Assembly: GCF_024298825.1 (NCBI RefSeq)
Contig: NZ_CP101153.1
Location: forward strand, 248,001 to 312,000
Length of the DNA: 64,000 nt
Origin: Haloglomus salinum
GTDB lineage: Archaea; Halobacteriota; Halobacteria; Halobacteriales; Haloarculaceae
Direction: 5' to 3'
Within the stretch, counting starts at the first letter, position 1; the number at the start of each line of letters is the position of its first letter. Below the pieces are notes generated by a model. It saw nothing but the letters and a program-made list of their open reading frames with translations, had not been told where the DNA came from and did no database searches. This document shows, one piece after another, positions 15,557 to 24,665 of this stretch. Both the position numbers and the translations under genes were made by a program.

Positions 15557-16987
15557 ATGACGCGGCCGAATATATTGCTAATCGTACTTGATACCGCAAG
15601 AGCACGGACGGTTTACTCTATGTTAGACTCGGGACAACTTCCGGGCATATCCCGGTTTCGTGAACGAGGAACGCTTTACTCTAATGCCTTTACACCTGCA
15701 CCATGGACGTTGCCCTCTCATGCAACATTATTCACAGGACAACGAACAAGTATCCATAGAACTCACGCTGGGCACACGCAATTCGAGCCTTCCTCCTCTC
15801 CATTAGCTGAACAACTACAAAGAACCGGTTACGAGACTCGCGGAATTAGCGGAAACGTTTGGATCAGTCCTGAATTCGGATTCGATCAAGGGTTTGATGA
15901 GTTGTCGATGAAATGGGATTATTTCTGGGGCGGCACGGATTTGTCAGAGATTTCTGCTGCTAGCGGTGTAGCGAGATATACCCGACTGGTAAACGCAATA
16001 CTAGCGGAAAGACCAGGTACGACCATTTTCAATTCAATCTATGCAAAACTCTTTGCTAACAAAGCAGATGATGGGGCAAAATCAACAACGAATCGCACTA
16101 TCAAGTGGATAAGCAACCGAGACCGTGAAAAGCCATTTTTCTACTTCATAAATTATCTCGAACCACATTTGCCATACAGTCCTCCCTCGGAATTTTTCCC
16201 AGATGGCTTGGTTGATGGAAATGATGATTTACTTGATCCGAATCCATGGGAGCATATAGCAGGAGATGAGAAGTTTAGTGAAGCGGACTTCGAAGTTCTC
16301 CGGCAACTCTATCGGGCAGAGATTGCCTATCTCGACTCTCATCTCAACCGTCTTTTTGACTGTCTCGTACGGACCAATGAACTCAGCAACACCGCGATTT
16401 TTATTGTAGGTGATCACGGCGAGAATATTGGTGACCATGACCTAATGGATCATCAGTATTCTCTTCACGATACTCTTCTACATGTACCCCTCATTGCGAG
16501 ATATCCACCAAAATTCACAGCAGAAGTAGAGCAGGGGCTAGTGAGTACGCGTGACATATATCCAACCATTTGTAATCTGGCTGGTGTCGACGTTCCGTCC
16601 GATGATACCATCTCATCAAATGATATATCGGAAATACCACAACGAGACGCGATCTTTGCTGAGTACAGAGTCCCACAGCCCGATATAGATACGTTGATGA
16701 ATCGGATAAAGAAGCCCAGTGCTAATTTAGAATGGGTAGATCGGTCACTTCGAGCGGTTCGTACTCACTCCTGGAAATTCATCGAAGCAGAAGACGGTAC
16801 GAGCGAACTGCGTGCTATCAGCGACGGGTCGCCGCATCCAGAGGTTATAGAAGATCAGCAATGTGTAGAAGAGGACCTCATCGGGAAGATGGACGAACAA
16901 AACATACCGCTGATGAGGGCAGGCTCATATGACACTGAAATCTCGGAACGAAGCAGAGAACGACTGAACGATTTAGGTTACATATGA
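15557..16987 (+). CDS. Sulfatase-family (alkaline phosphatase superfamily) protein
   Basis: This 476-residue cytosolic protein begins PNILLIVLDTARART, the metal-binding strand with D12, and continues PWTLPSHATLFTGQ, where the nucleophile normally lies. The formylglycine motif C/S-x-P-x-R is absent (TLPSH), so the nucleophile is probably Thr or Ser as in phosphotransferase-like members. The second metal site is IFIVGDHGENIGDHDLM. In polysaccharide clusters such proteins may remove or transfer sulfate or phosphoglycerol groups; the substrate is unknown. The ATG at 15557 is chosen because homology starts there; a frame extension to 15491 has no support. It is AT-rich like the island. Confidence 0.8.
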   Translation: MTRPNILLIVLDTARARTVYSMLDSGQLPGISRFRERGTLYSNAFTPAPWTLPSHATLFTGQRTSIHRTHAGHTQFEPSSSPLAEQLQRTGYETRGISGNVWISPEFGFDQGFDELSMKWDYFWGGTDLSEISAASGVARYTRLVNAILAERPGTTIFNSIYAKLFANKADDGAKSTTNRTIKWISNRDREKPFFYFINYLEPHLPYSPPSEFFPDGLVDGNDDLLDPNPWEHIAGDEKFSEADFEVLRQLYRAEIAYLDSHLNRLFDCLVRTNELSNTAIFIVGDHGENIGDHDLMDHQYSLHDTLLHVPLIARYPPKFTAEVEQGLVSTRDIYPTICNLAGVDVPSDDTISSNDISEIPQRDAIFAEYRVPQPDIDTLMNRIKKPSANLEWVDRSLRAVRTHSWKFIEAEDGTSELRAISDGSPHPEVIEDQQCVEEDLIGKMDEQNIPLMRAGSYDTEISERSRERLNDLGYI

Positions 16988-17064
16988 ATTCCGCAACCCG
17001 TCATAACCGCAAAATCATGTGGTGCGATTTTCTCTCGGATTGTTCCAGCACGCTATCGCAGCGA

Positions 17065-18255
17065 TTATAGGAGCGCCGCGTACTCGTTTTCGAGTTCGTT
17101 CAATATGCGATCTGGAGCAAAATATTCCAACCGCTTTGAACATTGCTGGACTTTCGCATCATATTTCTCGGCGTCGGATGAGATATCCAATATTTTCGAA
17201 GACAGGTCTTCTGGGTTGTCACGCTCGAAAACCGATCCGGCCTCCCCCTTGATCCATTTCGGGCCACCTATGTCCGATGCGATTATGGGACAGTCGTATT
17301 GGAGTGCTTCCAGCACTGCTCGACCGGAGGGTTCTGGCCATCTCGACGGATGGACGAATACATCTGCATTGTCATAGAAAGACGGAAGAGCGTCTCGATC
17401 AACCCATCCGTGAAATGTGACAGAAGGGCTATTAGCCTCCTCGTCTACCTTTTTTATCAACTCGTCTAGCATACTTCCATCGCCGGCGATATGAATATGA
17501 TAGTCGTCGGGGAGGTAGTTCGCACTATTGACCAAGGTATCTACCCCTTTCTCCTCTTCAATTCGCCCTACGTAGAGCAAATTGAAGCCATCCCAATCTC
17601 CCATCGAGGGTGGACTATAGCTTCCAGAATAGAACCGCTCATTGTAGAAATTTGATATCACGGTTACTCGATCAGAATCGATTCCTGCCTCTGAGTAGTA
17701 CTTCTCTACCGTCGGACTTTGTGCGAAGAGTTTGTCGACTTGATTCCCAAACTTGGGGAAAGACAGATGCATATAGATATATTTGGGTAGCTTCACCATT
17801 TTCTTCCCAGGGTCAGAGTTGTCGTGATTGATTTTATTAGATAGGCTACAGTTCTTATGGCATTCTCCATCCATCAATTTATCATTTGTGCAGAACATCG
17901 TGTAGCCGTTCAAGCGACCAACGACGGGGGTATCCCCACCCAGATATCGGTAATAGCCGAACAGTGGCACTAGCCACGGTGCGAAAACGTGGAACAGATC
18001 CGTCTCTGGTTCGATTGATCGTATCTCTTCTAGCAAGCCGAACGGAGCCTCATATGTCCAGTCCCGTTCGTTCATTATAGACGTCACTTCGTACGGAGAA
18101 GAGTCTCGGACGTAATTGGGGCGAACGAGATTGATAGTACGGATGCGGACGTTGTGGCCGCGGTCAGCAAGCCCAGACGCTATCGTATCCAAGCTCACAC
18201 TCGACCCAGCCCCCTCCCTCAGGTTTAGCTCAGTAGCAATGATCGAGATATTCAC
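17065..18255 (-). CDS. Glycosyltransferase family 4
   Basis: This 396-residue retaining glycosyltransferase with the GT-B fold transfers sugars from nucleotide donors to surface glycans. The N-terminal glycine-rich acceptor loop is LREGAGSSVSLDTIASGLADRGH. The donor half has LLYVGRIEEEKGVDTLV, VTFHGWVDRDAL and the EX7E motif EPSGRAVLE with nearby VFVHPSRWPEP. A Cys-rich insert (CTNDKLMDGECHKNCS) in the N-terminal domain resembles the iron/zinc-less C-x-C inserts of some haloarchaeal GT4 proteins. Transcription is convergent with the sulfatase gene. The specific sugar is unknown. Confidence 0.85.
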   Translation of the reverse strand: MNISIIATELNLREGAGSSVSLDTIASGLADRGHNVRIRTINLVRPNYVRDSSPYEVTSIMNERDWTYEAPFGLLEEIRSIEPETDLFHVFAPWLVPLFGYYRYLGGDTPVVGRLNGYTMFCTNDKLMDGECHKNCSLSNKINHDNSDPGKKMVKLPKYIYMHLSFPKFGNQVDKLFAQSPTVEKYYSEAGIDSDRVTVISNFYNERFYSGSYSPPSMGDWDGFNLLYVGRIEEEKGVDTLVNSANYLPDDYHIHIAGDGSMLDELIKKVDEEANSPSVTFHGWVDRDALPSFYDNADVFVHPSRWPEPSGRAVLEALQYDCPIIASDIGGPKWIKGEAGSVFERDNPEDLSSKILDISSDAEKYDAKVQQCSKRLEYFAPDRILNELENEYAALL

Positions 18256-18391
18256 ACCGGAATATGCGTTGGGTCCCGTATAACTTGTTCGTATATTCTG
18301 TTCAGGTCGCTAAACGGTACAGATCTGACGAGGTAATCGTAGTCGAGAGCAGAGAGTTGCGATCATAAAAATAGATCGCTCTTGTGGCGTA

Positions 18392-19365
18392 GATTGTTGG
18401 TGAGTCATAACGCAGTTTCGAGGATGGTTTTCAGTGCTTCTCTTCCCGGTTTGGTGAACACGTCACGGCGGAGCTGAAACGCTCGGAGATATGGTGTGAG
18501 TCTGTCTTTGGAGACGCCTCGATGCGGCGAGAGCCACCGTCGCGCCAGCGACGCGTGGCTCTCGCAGGTGTTCACGTGAACGGTTCCATCAACGTACTCG
18601 CCGTCGCCGTGGACGACGTATTCACGAGTGAATGCGTCGACCTCGTCAAGCGGCTCGTACGCCCGAAAGCCGTCGGTATAGACGGTGAGCGACTCCTGCT
18701 AGCGGCCAGCCAGCAGGAGTCGAATCGTCGATTCGGTGGCGGCTTTCGCCGGAATCACGTACCGTTCACCGCTGCCACGATCCGCGAGAACAAACGCGGC
18801 GGACAAGTCCCCCGTGTATGTTCCACGTCCGCGCGTGGACAGCCCCCGCGAGCGCGACCAGCCGTCGCGCTCGCGGCCCTTGCGCCCTGCTTTCACGTAG
18901 AATTCGTCGATCTCAACCGGCCCTTCGAGCTGGAGCCGAGGCGCGTCCAGCGCTCGCAGAAAGCGCTGGACGCGCCGGTAGATCGTCTTGTAGGAAACGT
19001 CGACCTCTACGTCTAGCTGCCTGAGACTCCTGTTGAAACGCATGTACGTGTAAACCGCGAGAAACCACTTTCTGAGCGCCACCGCAGAGTGTTGGAAGAC
19101 GGTGCCGGTTTGATTATTGAACGTGCGGTCGCAATCCTTACACAGATACCGCTGAAACACCCGATAGCTGCCGTGCCGAATCCGTGATTCGGCACGGCAG
19201 CGTGGGCAATAGACGCCGTCACGCCAGCGATTCTGTGCTAGCAGATCCGCGGCCCGACGCTCCGAGACGAACGTCTTGATTGGCATCATCGTTCGTCGGG
19301 TGACGCACTCACGTCACCCTTGCCCGCTGTGGCATCTAGCTACTGCTCAGAACTGACCAACAATC
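18392..19365 (-). mobile_element. IS1595-type insertion sequence (inactive)
   Basis: The element is bounded by inverted repeats GATTGTTGGTGAGT (18392-18405) and, reversed, GATTGTTGGTCAGT (19352-19365), which flank one transposase gene. I could not find a convincing 8-base target duplication, so either the outer boundary is slightly different or the flanks have changed. The transposase carries an internal amber codon. Confidence 0.65.
18405..19289 (-). pseudogene. IS1595-family transposase interrupted by an in-frame TAG
   Basis: The ISXO2-like DDE transposase frame starts at 19289 (MMPIKTFVSERRAADLL). It has a zinc ribbon (CPRCR ... CKDC), a helix-turn-helix (LRQLDVEVDVSYKTIYRRVQ) and the first catalytic acid in VEIDEFYVKAGRKGRE. 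It stops at TAG 18699, but the same frame continues without a break as QESLTVYTDGFRAYEPL, containing the next catalytic Asp, then HVNTCESHASLARRWL and ALKTILETAL to a stop at 18405. A single C-to-T change in a CAG codon would explain the amber. The truncated 196-residue product lacks two of three catalytic residues. Confidence 0.8.
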
Positions 19366-19438
19366 CTCTACCCAAGAGCGTTCATGGAGAGTAAACGGAT
19401 ACCCTGTATTTATTAATTGTCCGAATAACTATGACGTG

Positions 19439-21274
19439 ATGGTTCGTCGGGAGACAATAGAATCAATAATTATAAAAATCGGTCTCATCCTTTCAGCACT
19501 TATTGTTGTCGCTCTACCATTAATTCCAACAGTTAATAAATACTCGGCTTCCCTTTACACACAAATCCCAGTAGTGCTCCGTGCAGGGGCGGGAATAATC
19601 GTATTCGGTTCGATTATTACCTGTCTTGTAGCACTTTTCTATGAGTATGATCGAGTTGCCCTCTATGCACTAACTCCAGTACTCACTCTTAGTGCTGTTT
19701 TCCCGTTCATCCCGAGAAGTCTCGGTTACATCGTCAAATTCGGAGATGCGATGAACCACGTGGGTGCAATCCGTGACGTACTTGCGACAGGAATGATTCC
19801 GACAGTAATTTACCCAAATTTACACATATTGTCTGCGACTTTGATTGATATTACTGGTCTGTCCGCCGCGTCGCAACTCGCCATTCTTTCGACCACTGCA
19901 ATCTTACTCTTCTGTCTCACGTCGTTCTTACTCGCGCGTTATGCCCATATTCCTATCACTGCTGTATTACTCTTCGTCCCTATCGCATACGTGCCGGCTT
20001 CAGTTTCCCCCTCAAAATTCACTTGGACAGCACTGTTTCCACTCATATTATTTTTATCGCTTAGAGTTGTCGATACTCAGAATGAACGAACACGTATATC
20101 TATCGTGCTTTTGCCAGTAATTTTAACAATATGGATATATCATGTCATTCCGGCTTTTATTGCAACAGTATATCTTGCTCTTGTAGGCGTACTTGCCGTC
20201 CGGCAGCGCGGACTCCCCCGATTCTCTTGGTCCAAAGAGATTATGCCATTCTTTCTCCTGTCTGCGTCATTTGGTTACTTATGGGCAATTAATTCTGGAC
20301 TATTCAAACGTGGGGTTGCGCAGATTGCTATTAAACTTCTTCCCTCTCGGAGTGGACCTACGAAAATATTTAGCCAAAAGTCGCTCGCAGCCACATTACT
20401 TAAAGATTTTGGCCTGTCGCCTATTGATGTTGTTGTACTTGCACTCCGCGAATTTGGGGGGGTGATTGTTGTATGCTCAATGGCTGGTCTTGGTGTTATT
20501 CTCTATCTATCTGATTTTGGACCACGAGCCGTCCCAAAGCGGTATCAAATTCCGGCAGCTATCTGCGTGGTCATCGTGGGAGCGGGTTTCTGGTCAGGCG
20601 CCCAGTTAGTAGCGAACGTTATTCCTCACTTCAACTTTAAGCGTGCTTTGCGACCGGCGATCTATGGTGGACTTGTTGCCTGTGGCAGTGTTGTTTATGT
20701 GTCAATAACCGCTGTTCGTCATCTCATAACTAGAAACGGAACAGCAACAGTCAGAGTGGGATCAATTATCACAGGAATAGTTGTCATAATCCTTGTAGCA
20801 ACTCCGATTATAGGAGCAACTATGGTAGTCTATGGGTCAACATATGATTCCCCTGATACGGTCAAAGCGAACCATCAAATTCTCCCAAGTGATCTCGCTG
20901 GAATGGGGTGGTACTTCGATTATAAAAACAGAAATATTAAGACAACTACACTATGGAGATTCAATTTCAGATATGTAACGTATTTGCTTTCACCCACAGA
21001 GGAGGCTGCCCGATACGATGAACTTGATGCGAGAGATAGAGACCGAGAATATCGCGCACCTGCACACTTTGGCTACCGAAATAATACTACAGTTGCCCAA
21101 AGTATTGGGTGTCGGTACTATATCGAAGGTAAATTTGATCGGGCGACATACCTCGACGCACGACCTTCCAAGAAATTCACGCGCTCGGATTTTCGACAGT
21201 TGCAAGCTGATCCAACTGTCCGACAAGTATACTCGAACGGTAATTTTAATATTTCAAAAATCGGAAAATGTTAA
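19439..21274 (+). CDS. Large polytopic membrane protein, possible GT-C glycosyltransferase
   Basis: The product is 611 residues with about 11-12 membrane segments in the first 460 residues, then a 150-residue extracytoplasmic tail (YDELDARDRDREYRAPAHFG) without a recognised domain. The layout and context suggest a GT-C type glycosyltransferase or polymerase using lipid-linked donors; an acidic loop after the first segments (KFGDAMNHVGAIRDV) could hold catalytic carboxylates. This is inference: no GT-C signature such as WWDYG is present. The ATG at 19439 follows a GTG in the same frame. The gene is strongly AT-rich and lies between an IS element and a dead deacetylase gene. Confidence 0.6.
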   Translation: MVRRETIESIIIKIGLILSALIVVALPLIPTVNKYSASLYTQIPVVLRAGAGIIVFGSIITCLVALFYEYDRVALYALTPVLTLSAVFPFIPRSLGYIVKFGDAMNHVGAIRDVLATGMIPTVIYPNLHILSATLIDITGLSAASQLAILSTTAILLFCLTSFLLARYAHIPITAVLLFVPIAYVPASVSPSKFTWTALFPLILFLSLRVVDTQNERTRISIVLLPVILTIWIYHVIPAFIATVYLALVGVLAVRQRGLPRFSWSKEIMPFFLLSASFGYLWAINSGLFKRGVAQIAIKLLPSRSGPTKIFSQKSLAATLLKDFGLSPIDVVVLALREFGGVIVVCSMAGLGVILYLSDFGPRAVPKRYQIPAAICVVIVGAGFWSGAQLVANVIPHFNFKRALRPAIYGGLVACGSVVYVSITAVRHLITRNGTATVRVGSIITGIVVIILVATPIIGATMVVYGSTYDSPDTVKANHQILPSDLAGMGWYFDYKNRNIKTTTLWRFNFRYVTYLLSPTEEAARYDELDARDRDREYRAPAHFGYRNNTTVAQSIGCRYYIEGKFDRATYLDARPSKKFTRSDFRQLQADPTVRQVYSNGNFNISKIGKC

Positions 21275-21465
21275 CACAGCGATCACGCTCACCGAGGGCG
21301 ATGATTTACTGATCGACGACGAGCAAGCATTTGAATGAAATACTATTCGGGTAAAATATCCAAAATTATCAAAATATATCTATTGTTGTGAATGCAGTTT
21401 GGATATCAACGAAAGAAAGATAATCATCTGTCCTGTTGTAAATATGTGGGTTTTTGATATCGTAG

Positions 21466-22096
21466 TCATGGAAACTTACCATAACATATCAAACTAGCAT
21501 GAAGAAGTCGCCACATCACGGCATAAAACCCGGGCACGAATGCTCGGTTGCCGAGAAACAGATCGGCGTGCAGCGGTATCGATTCCAGATTCCACGGCCA
21601 AAGGACCTGCCGAACGACCGCCGTATCGTACACCGTCATCGGGATCTCTTCGATTCCGAAACGGCGGTATGGGTCGCGTTGTCGTCCAGGTCGGAGCGAT
21701 GCATCGCGTTCGAATCCTTGGCTCTGCAACGCCCGCATGAGTTGCTCGGAGTATTCCCACCGGCCCGCTCGGAACAGCATCGGCTCGAAATCGACGTGTT
21801 CGGCAAACGTTTCGCAGCCGTTGGCGACCATCGCCCCGATATCATCTTCGTCGTACTCGGCCAGCCAATCTGAGTCGCTCTCCCCGAGCCGTGAGGGATG
21901 GATGTGGAGTCCGATGGACTGGTGGCTGTTTGTGCCACGTTGCAACGGTTTCCGGCCGATTCTCCACCACGTCGGGCGTGACAAACAGCGTCGCGGGTAT
22001 CGCCACCTCGTCGAGTAATCGCTCCGGTATATCGACGCTGTGGTAGGGGTTCGGCTCGGCACCACCTTCGACATCGACCGTGACGAGTCCGTTCAT
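21466..22096 (-). pseudogene. Polysaccharide deacetylase-like gene, frameshifted
   Basis: The frame from the ATG at 22096 reads MNGLVTVDVEGGAEPNPYHS and DEVAIPATLFVTPDVVENRP, the start of a NodB-type deacetylase (TVDVE and ATLFVT strands). At about 21935-21960 homology jumps to another frame: NSHQSIGLHIHPSRLGESDS (the HxxxH-like metal motif), then EPMLFRAGRWEYSEQLMRAL and a C-terminal part to 21466. One inserted or lost base is enough. The ATG overlaps the stop of the upstream glycosyltransferase by four bases, so this was the last gene of an operon with 22093-24515. Confidence 0.7.
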
Positions 22097-23256
22097 GGAA
22101 GAGTTGTTTCCTCTACTGGCTGCTGTACCTTATGACATCGTTCGAACGCACCGAGGAGTCCGTCCGTGTACCGTTCCATCGAAAATCGCTCTAGCGTCTC
22201 GGTATCGAGACCGTCGGCCGACTCGATAGTCGTTTCGGAGATGAGTCGTGGGAACTCGTCAAGCGAACCGACGTGCAGCCGGGGATGGTCGATGGTCGGG
22301 ATGATTCCCACCGGTGTGACGAATACTGCTGTATTAAGCGCCAGAGCTTCGAAGACGACTGTCGGATATGATTCTGTATGGGAGGGGAGTACGAGTGCAT
22401 CCGCGGCCGAAATTGTTGCAAGCGCCTCCTCGTGCGGCAACGTTCCACAAACCTGCACGCGATTCTCGACACCGAGCTCGCGTGCCGCTTGCTCGACAGT
22501 CTCCCGCTCGTCGCCATCGCCGACAATGGAGAGTTTGTACTCTGACGGAAGCTCCGAGAGCACCTCGACTGCACCGACGGGATTTTTGATCGGTGCGAGA
22601 CGCCCCACGTAGACGAGCAGTTTCTCGTTCCCGTCGACACCGAGGTCGGCGCGTCGCTGGTCCCGGTCCGCCGTCGACACGGCATCGGTGATTCGCTTCT
22701 GATTGAGTATTCCGTGAAGCACCGCAACGGTCCCGTCGGTGTACCGTTCGATGACCGTCTTCACGCCCGGTGTTTGACAGAACACGGTTTTTCCCATAAA
22801 AAAGCGGAAGTTCATCCGTTCGAGCAGCAGTTGCGGGCTGAACGACGGGTCGGCATCGACTGATGGCGTGTAGCCGATAAACGAGACGAGTGGCAGGTCG
22901 TAGAGCACCGACAGCGCCTTTCCAACCCAGTGAGTCAGATGCGAAGCCGAGTGCAGCCCGTCGACATCCCGGTCGCGGAGCCACCAGCACAGATAGATGA
23001 AGAACAGCACGGATGCGGCGATGCGAGTCACGACCGCGAGCGTGGAGTAAATCGGCATCGAATCGGGTTTCACTGGGAATGGACGGCGTATTTCGACGCC
23101 ATCAACGGTCTCCGATTTGGCGAGGCCTGCTTCGTGGGGTGTAAAGACCGTTACATCGTGGCCACGCTCAACCGCCAGTTGACAGAATCGCCAGCGGACG
23201 TGTGCTCCGCCGCTAGTTTCGGGATAGAATGCCTCGGAAAGGACGAGCAGATGCAT
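22093..23256 (-). CDS. Glycosyltransferase family 4
   Basis: This 387-residue GT-B enzyme has the acceptor-side loop YPETSGGAHVRWRFCQLAVE and the donor half LLVYVGRLAPIKNPVGAVEV, LSIVGDGDERE and SHTESYPTVVFEALALN (EX7E variant). A hydrophobic stretch at about residues 75-95 (VTRIAASVLFFIYLCWWL) suggests membrane attachment, which is common in this family. It overlaps the sulfatase gene upstream by one base and the deacetylase pseudogene downstream by four, so the three form one transcript. It probably adds one sugar to a surface glycan. Confidence 0.85.
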   Translation of the reverse strand: MHLLVLSEAFYPETSGGAHVRWRFCQLAVERGHDVTVFTPHEAGLAKSETVDGVEIRRPFPVKPDSMPIYSTLAVVTRIAASVLFFIYLCWWLRDRDVDGLHSASHLTHWVGKALSVLYDLPLVSFIGYTPSVDADPSFSPQLLLERMNFRFFMGKTVFCQTPGVKTVIERYTDGTVAVLHGILNQKRITDAVSTADRDQRRADLGVDGNEKLLVYVGRLAPIKNPVGAVEVLSELPSEYKLSIVGDGDERETVEQAARELGVENRVQVCGTLPHEEALATISAADALVLPSHTESYPTVVFEALALNTAVFVTPVGIIPTIDHPRLHVGSLDEFPRLISETTIESADGLDTETLERFSMERYTDGLLGAFERCHKVQQPVEETTLP

Positions 23257-24515
23257 TATTTCTTATACCCTAAAGCATTCAACCGCCGCTCGATTTCTTC
23301 GTCAACTTTCTCATCCTCACCTATCTTGTCGCCGTTCTCAACGCGAACTCGATGTTCAACATACGCTTCAAGCTCGGAGTGAAGCGACCGGTCAGAGCTC
23401 TCCGTGAACTCTATTGCGCCACTATCCCGATCTCGTTCGCAGAAACATTTGTCCTCATGAGTACGAACAGCGTATCGCCGGAGATGACTGTGTTCGTTCT
23501 CTCCACGAGCCTGTGAGAACACTCGCCTATCGGTCGAAGCGTCGAACAACGATACACCATCGGTACTGTCGCGTCCAACTGTTTCTTCGATAGTTGCCAC
23601 AACATCAAGAGTGCTCACAGGTGCATCTACTGATTCACTATCACCGTTTGGAGGTCGCATAAGCAGTGGCACGTGCGTAATTTCGTCGTGTAAATACCGT
23701 GGGTGTTCGTAGTAGCCGTGTTCTCCAAACGCGTCACCGTGGTCAGCCGTTACGATCAGTAGTGACCGCTCCAGTAATCCCCGTTCACGAAGTTCGTCTA
23801 GAAACGCACCGATATACTCGTCGTTGTACCGGATTTCGGCGTCGTACAGGTCAATCAACAACTGCTGTTCCTCCTCAGTAATTGACTCGGGGTCGTCGAT
23901 TGCACGCTGGTACAGCGACTGTGCATCCCGGCCTGACAAGCCTTGCTCGGCGTACAGTGTCGCATACTCACCAGGAGGTTCGTATGGGCCGTGCGTGTCC
24001 ATATAGTGGTTCCAGAGGAAGAACGGCCCCCCGTCATCCAGTGAGTCGATCCACGTCAGCGAGCGCTCGTTGATTTCCTCGGCGCGGGCATAGTGGCGAT
24101 TTCGAAGCTTGTCGACTGCCCGTTGTGCGAGCGCAATCAGCTTGTGCTGGCCGAGGTGGAGGTCGTCGTCGAAGACATCGAAGCCCCGGTCGAAACCGTA
24201 CGCCCGCGAGACGAACGGGTTCGAATGAAATCCCGCTGTCGCGAACCCCTCGTCGGCGAGCGTTGACGCGATAGTGTCAGCAGTGAGATGGTACTTCGAG
24301 TCGATAGCGACATCGGGGTACTTCCCGGTCAACAGGGCCGGAACCGCCTCTCGCGTGTGCGAGCTCACACTGTACGCGTTCTCGAACCGGATACTCTCCT
24401 CCGCGAGCTCGTCCAGTACGGGCGACGTGTCGCGGTGGTACCCGTAGCAGGAGAGGTGGTCCGCGCGGAGCGCATCCGCAGAAAGGAGGATGACGTTCTC
24501 CCAGTCCTCACTCAT
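23256..24515 (-). CDS. Sulfatase-family protein
   Basis: From the ATG at 24515 (MSEDWENVILLSADALRADH) the product has 419 residues. The metal-binding strand is LLSADALRADHLSCYGY, the nucleophile region SSHTREAVPALLTGKYP (no C/S-x-P-x-R; Thr or Ser is possible), and the second metal site VTADHGDAFGEHGYYEHPRY. The C-terminus ends RLNALGYK, as is common for haloarchaeal sulfatase-like proteins. Start codons 24518 and 24533 are also possible. It is the first gene of the operon with the GT4 at 22093. It resembles the protein at 15557 in fold but not closely in sequence; the substrate is unknown. Confidence 0.85.
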   Translation of the reverse strand: MSEDWENVILLSADALRADHLSCYGYHRDTSPVLDELAEESIRFENAYSVSSHTREAVPALLTGKYPDVAIDSKYHLTADTIASTLADEGFATAGFHSNPFVSRAYGFDRGFDVFDDDLHLGQHKLIALAQRAVDKLRNRHYARAEEINERSLTWIDSLDDGGPFFLWNHYMDTHGPYEPPGEYATLYAEQGLSGRDAQSLYQRAIDDPESITEEEQQLLIDLYDAEIRYNDEYIGAFLDELRERGLLERSLLIVTADHGDAFGEHGYYEHPRYLHDEITHVPLLMRPPNGDSESVDAPVSTLDVVATIEETVGRDSTDGVSLFDASTDRRVFSQARGENEHSHLRRYAVRTHEDKCFCERDRDSGAIEFTESSDRSLHSELEAYVEHRVRVENGDKIGEDEKVDEEIERRLNALGYKK

Positions 24516-24665
24516 CATATCGAGGAAATACATGATGGGAGATAGGTGTTACGTGAACAATCTCCACCAGGAATCATCAAACCGCGTTACCGGTCACTAC
24601 GAACCATTCATTGGTTTGTCGGCACATCGAAAGGACATTATCTGGTACTCACGGCTTATCAGATG

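Noticed and set aside
18381-19375. Target-site duplication for the IS1595-type element
   Set aside because: The eight bases on either side of the inverted repeats do not match, so I do not report a duplication.
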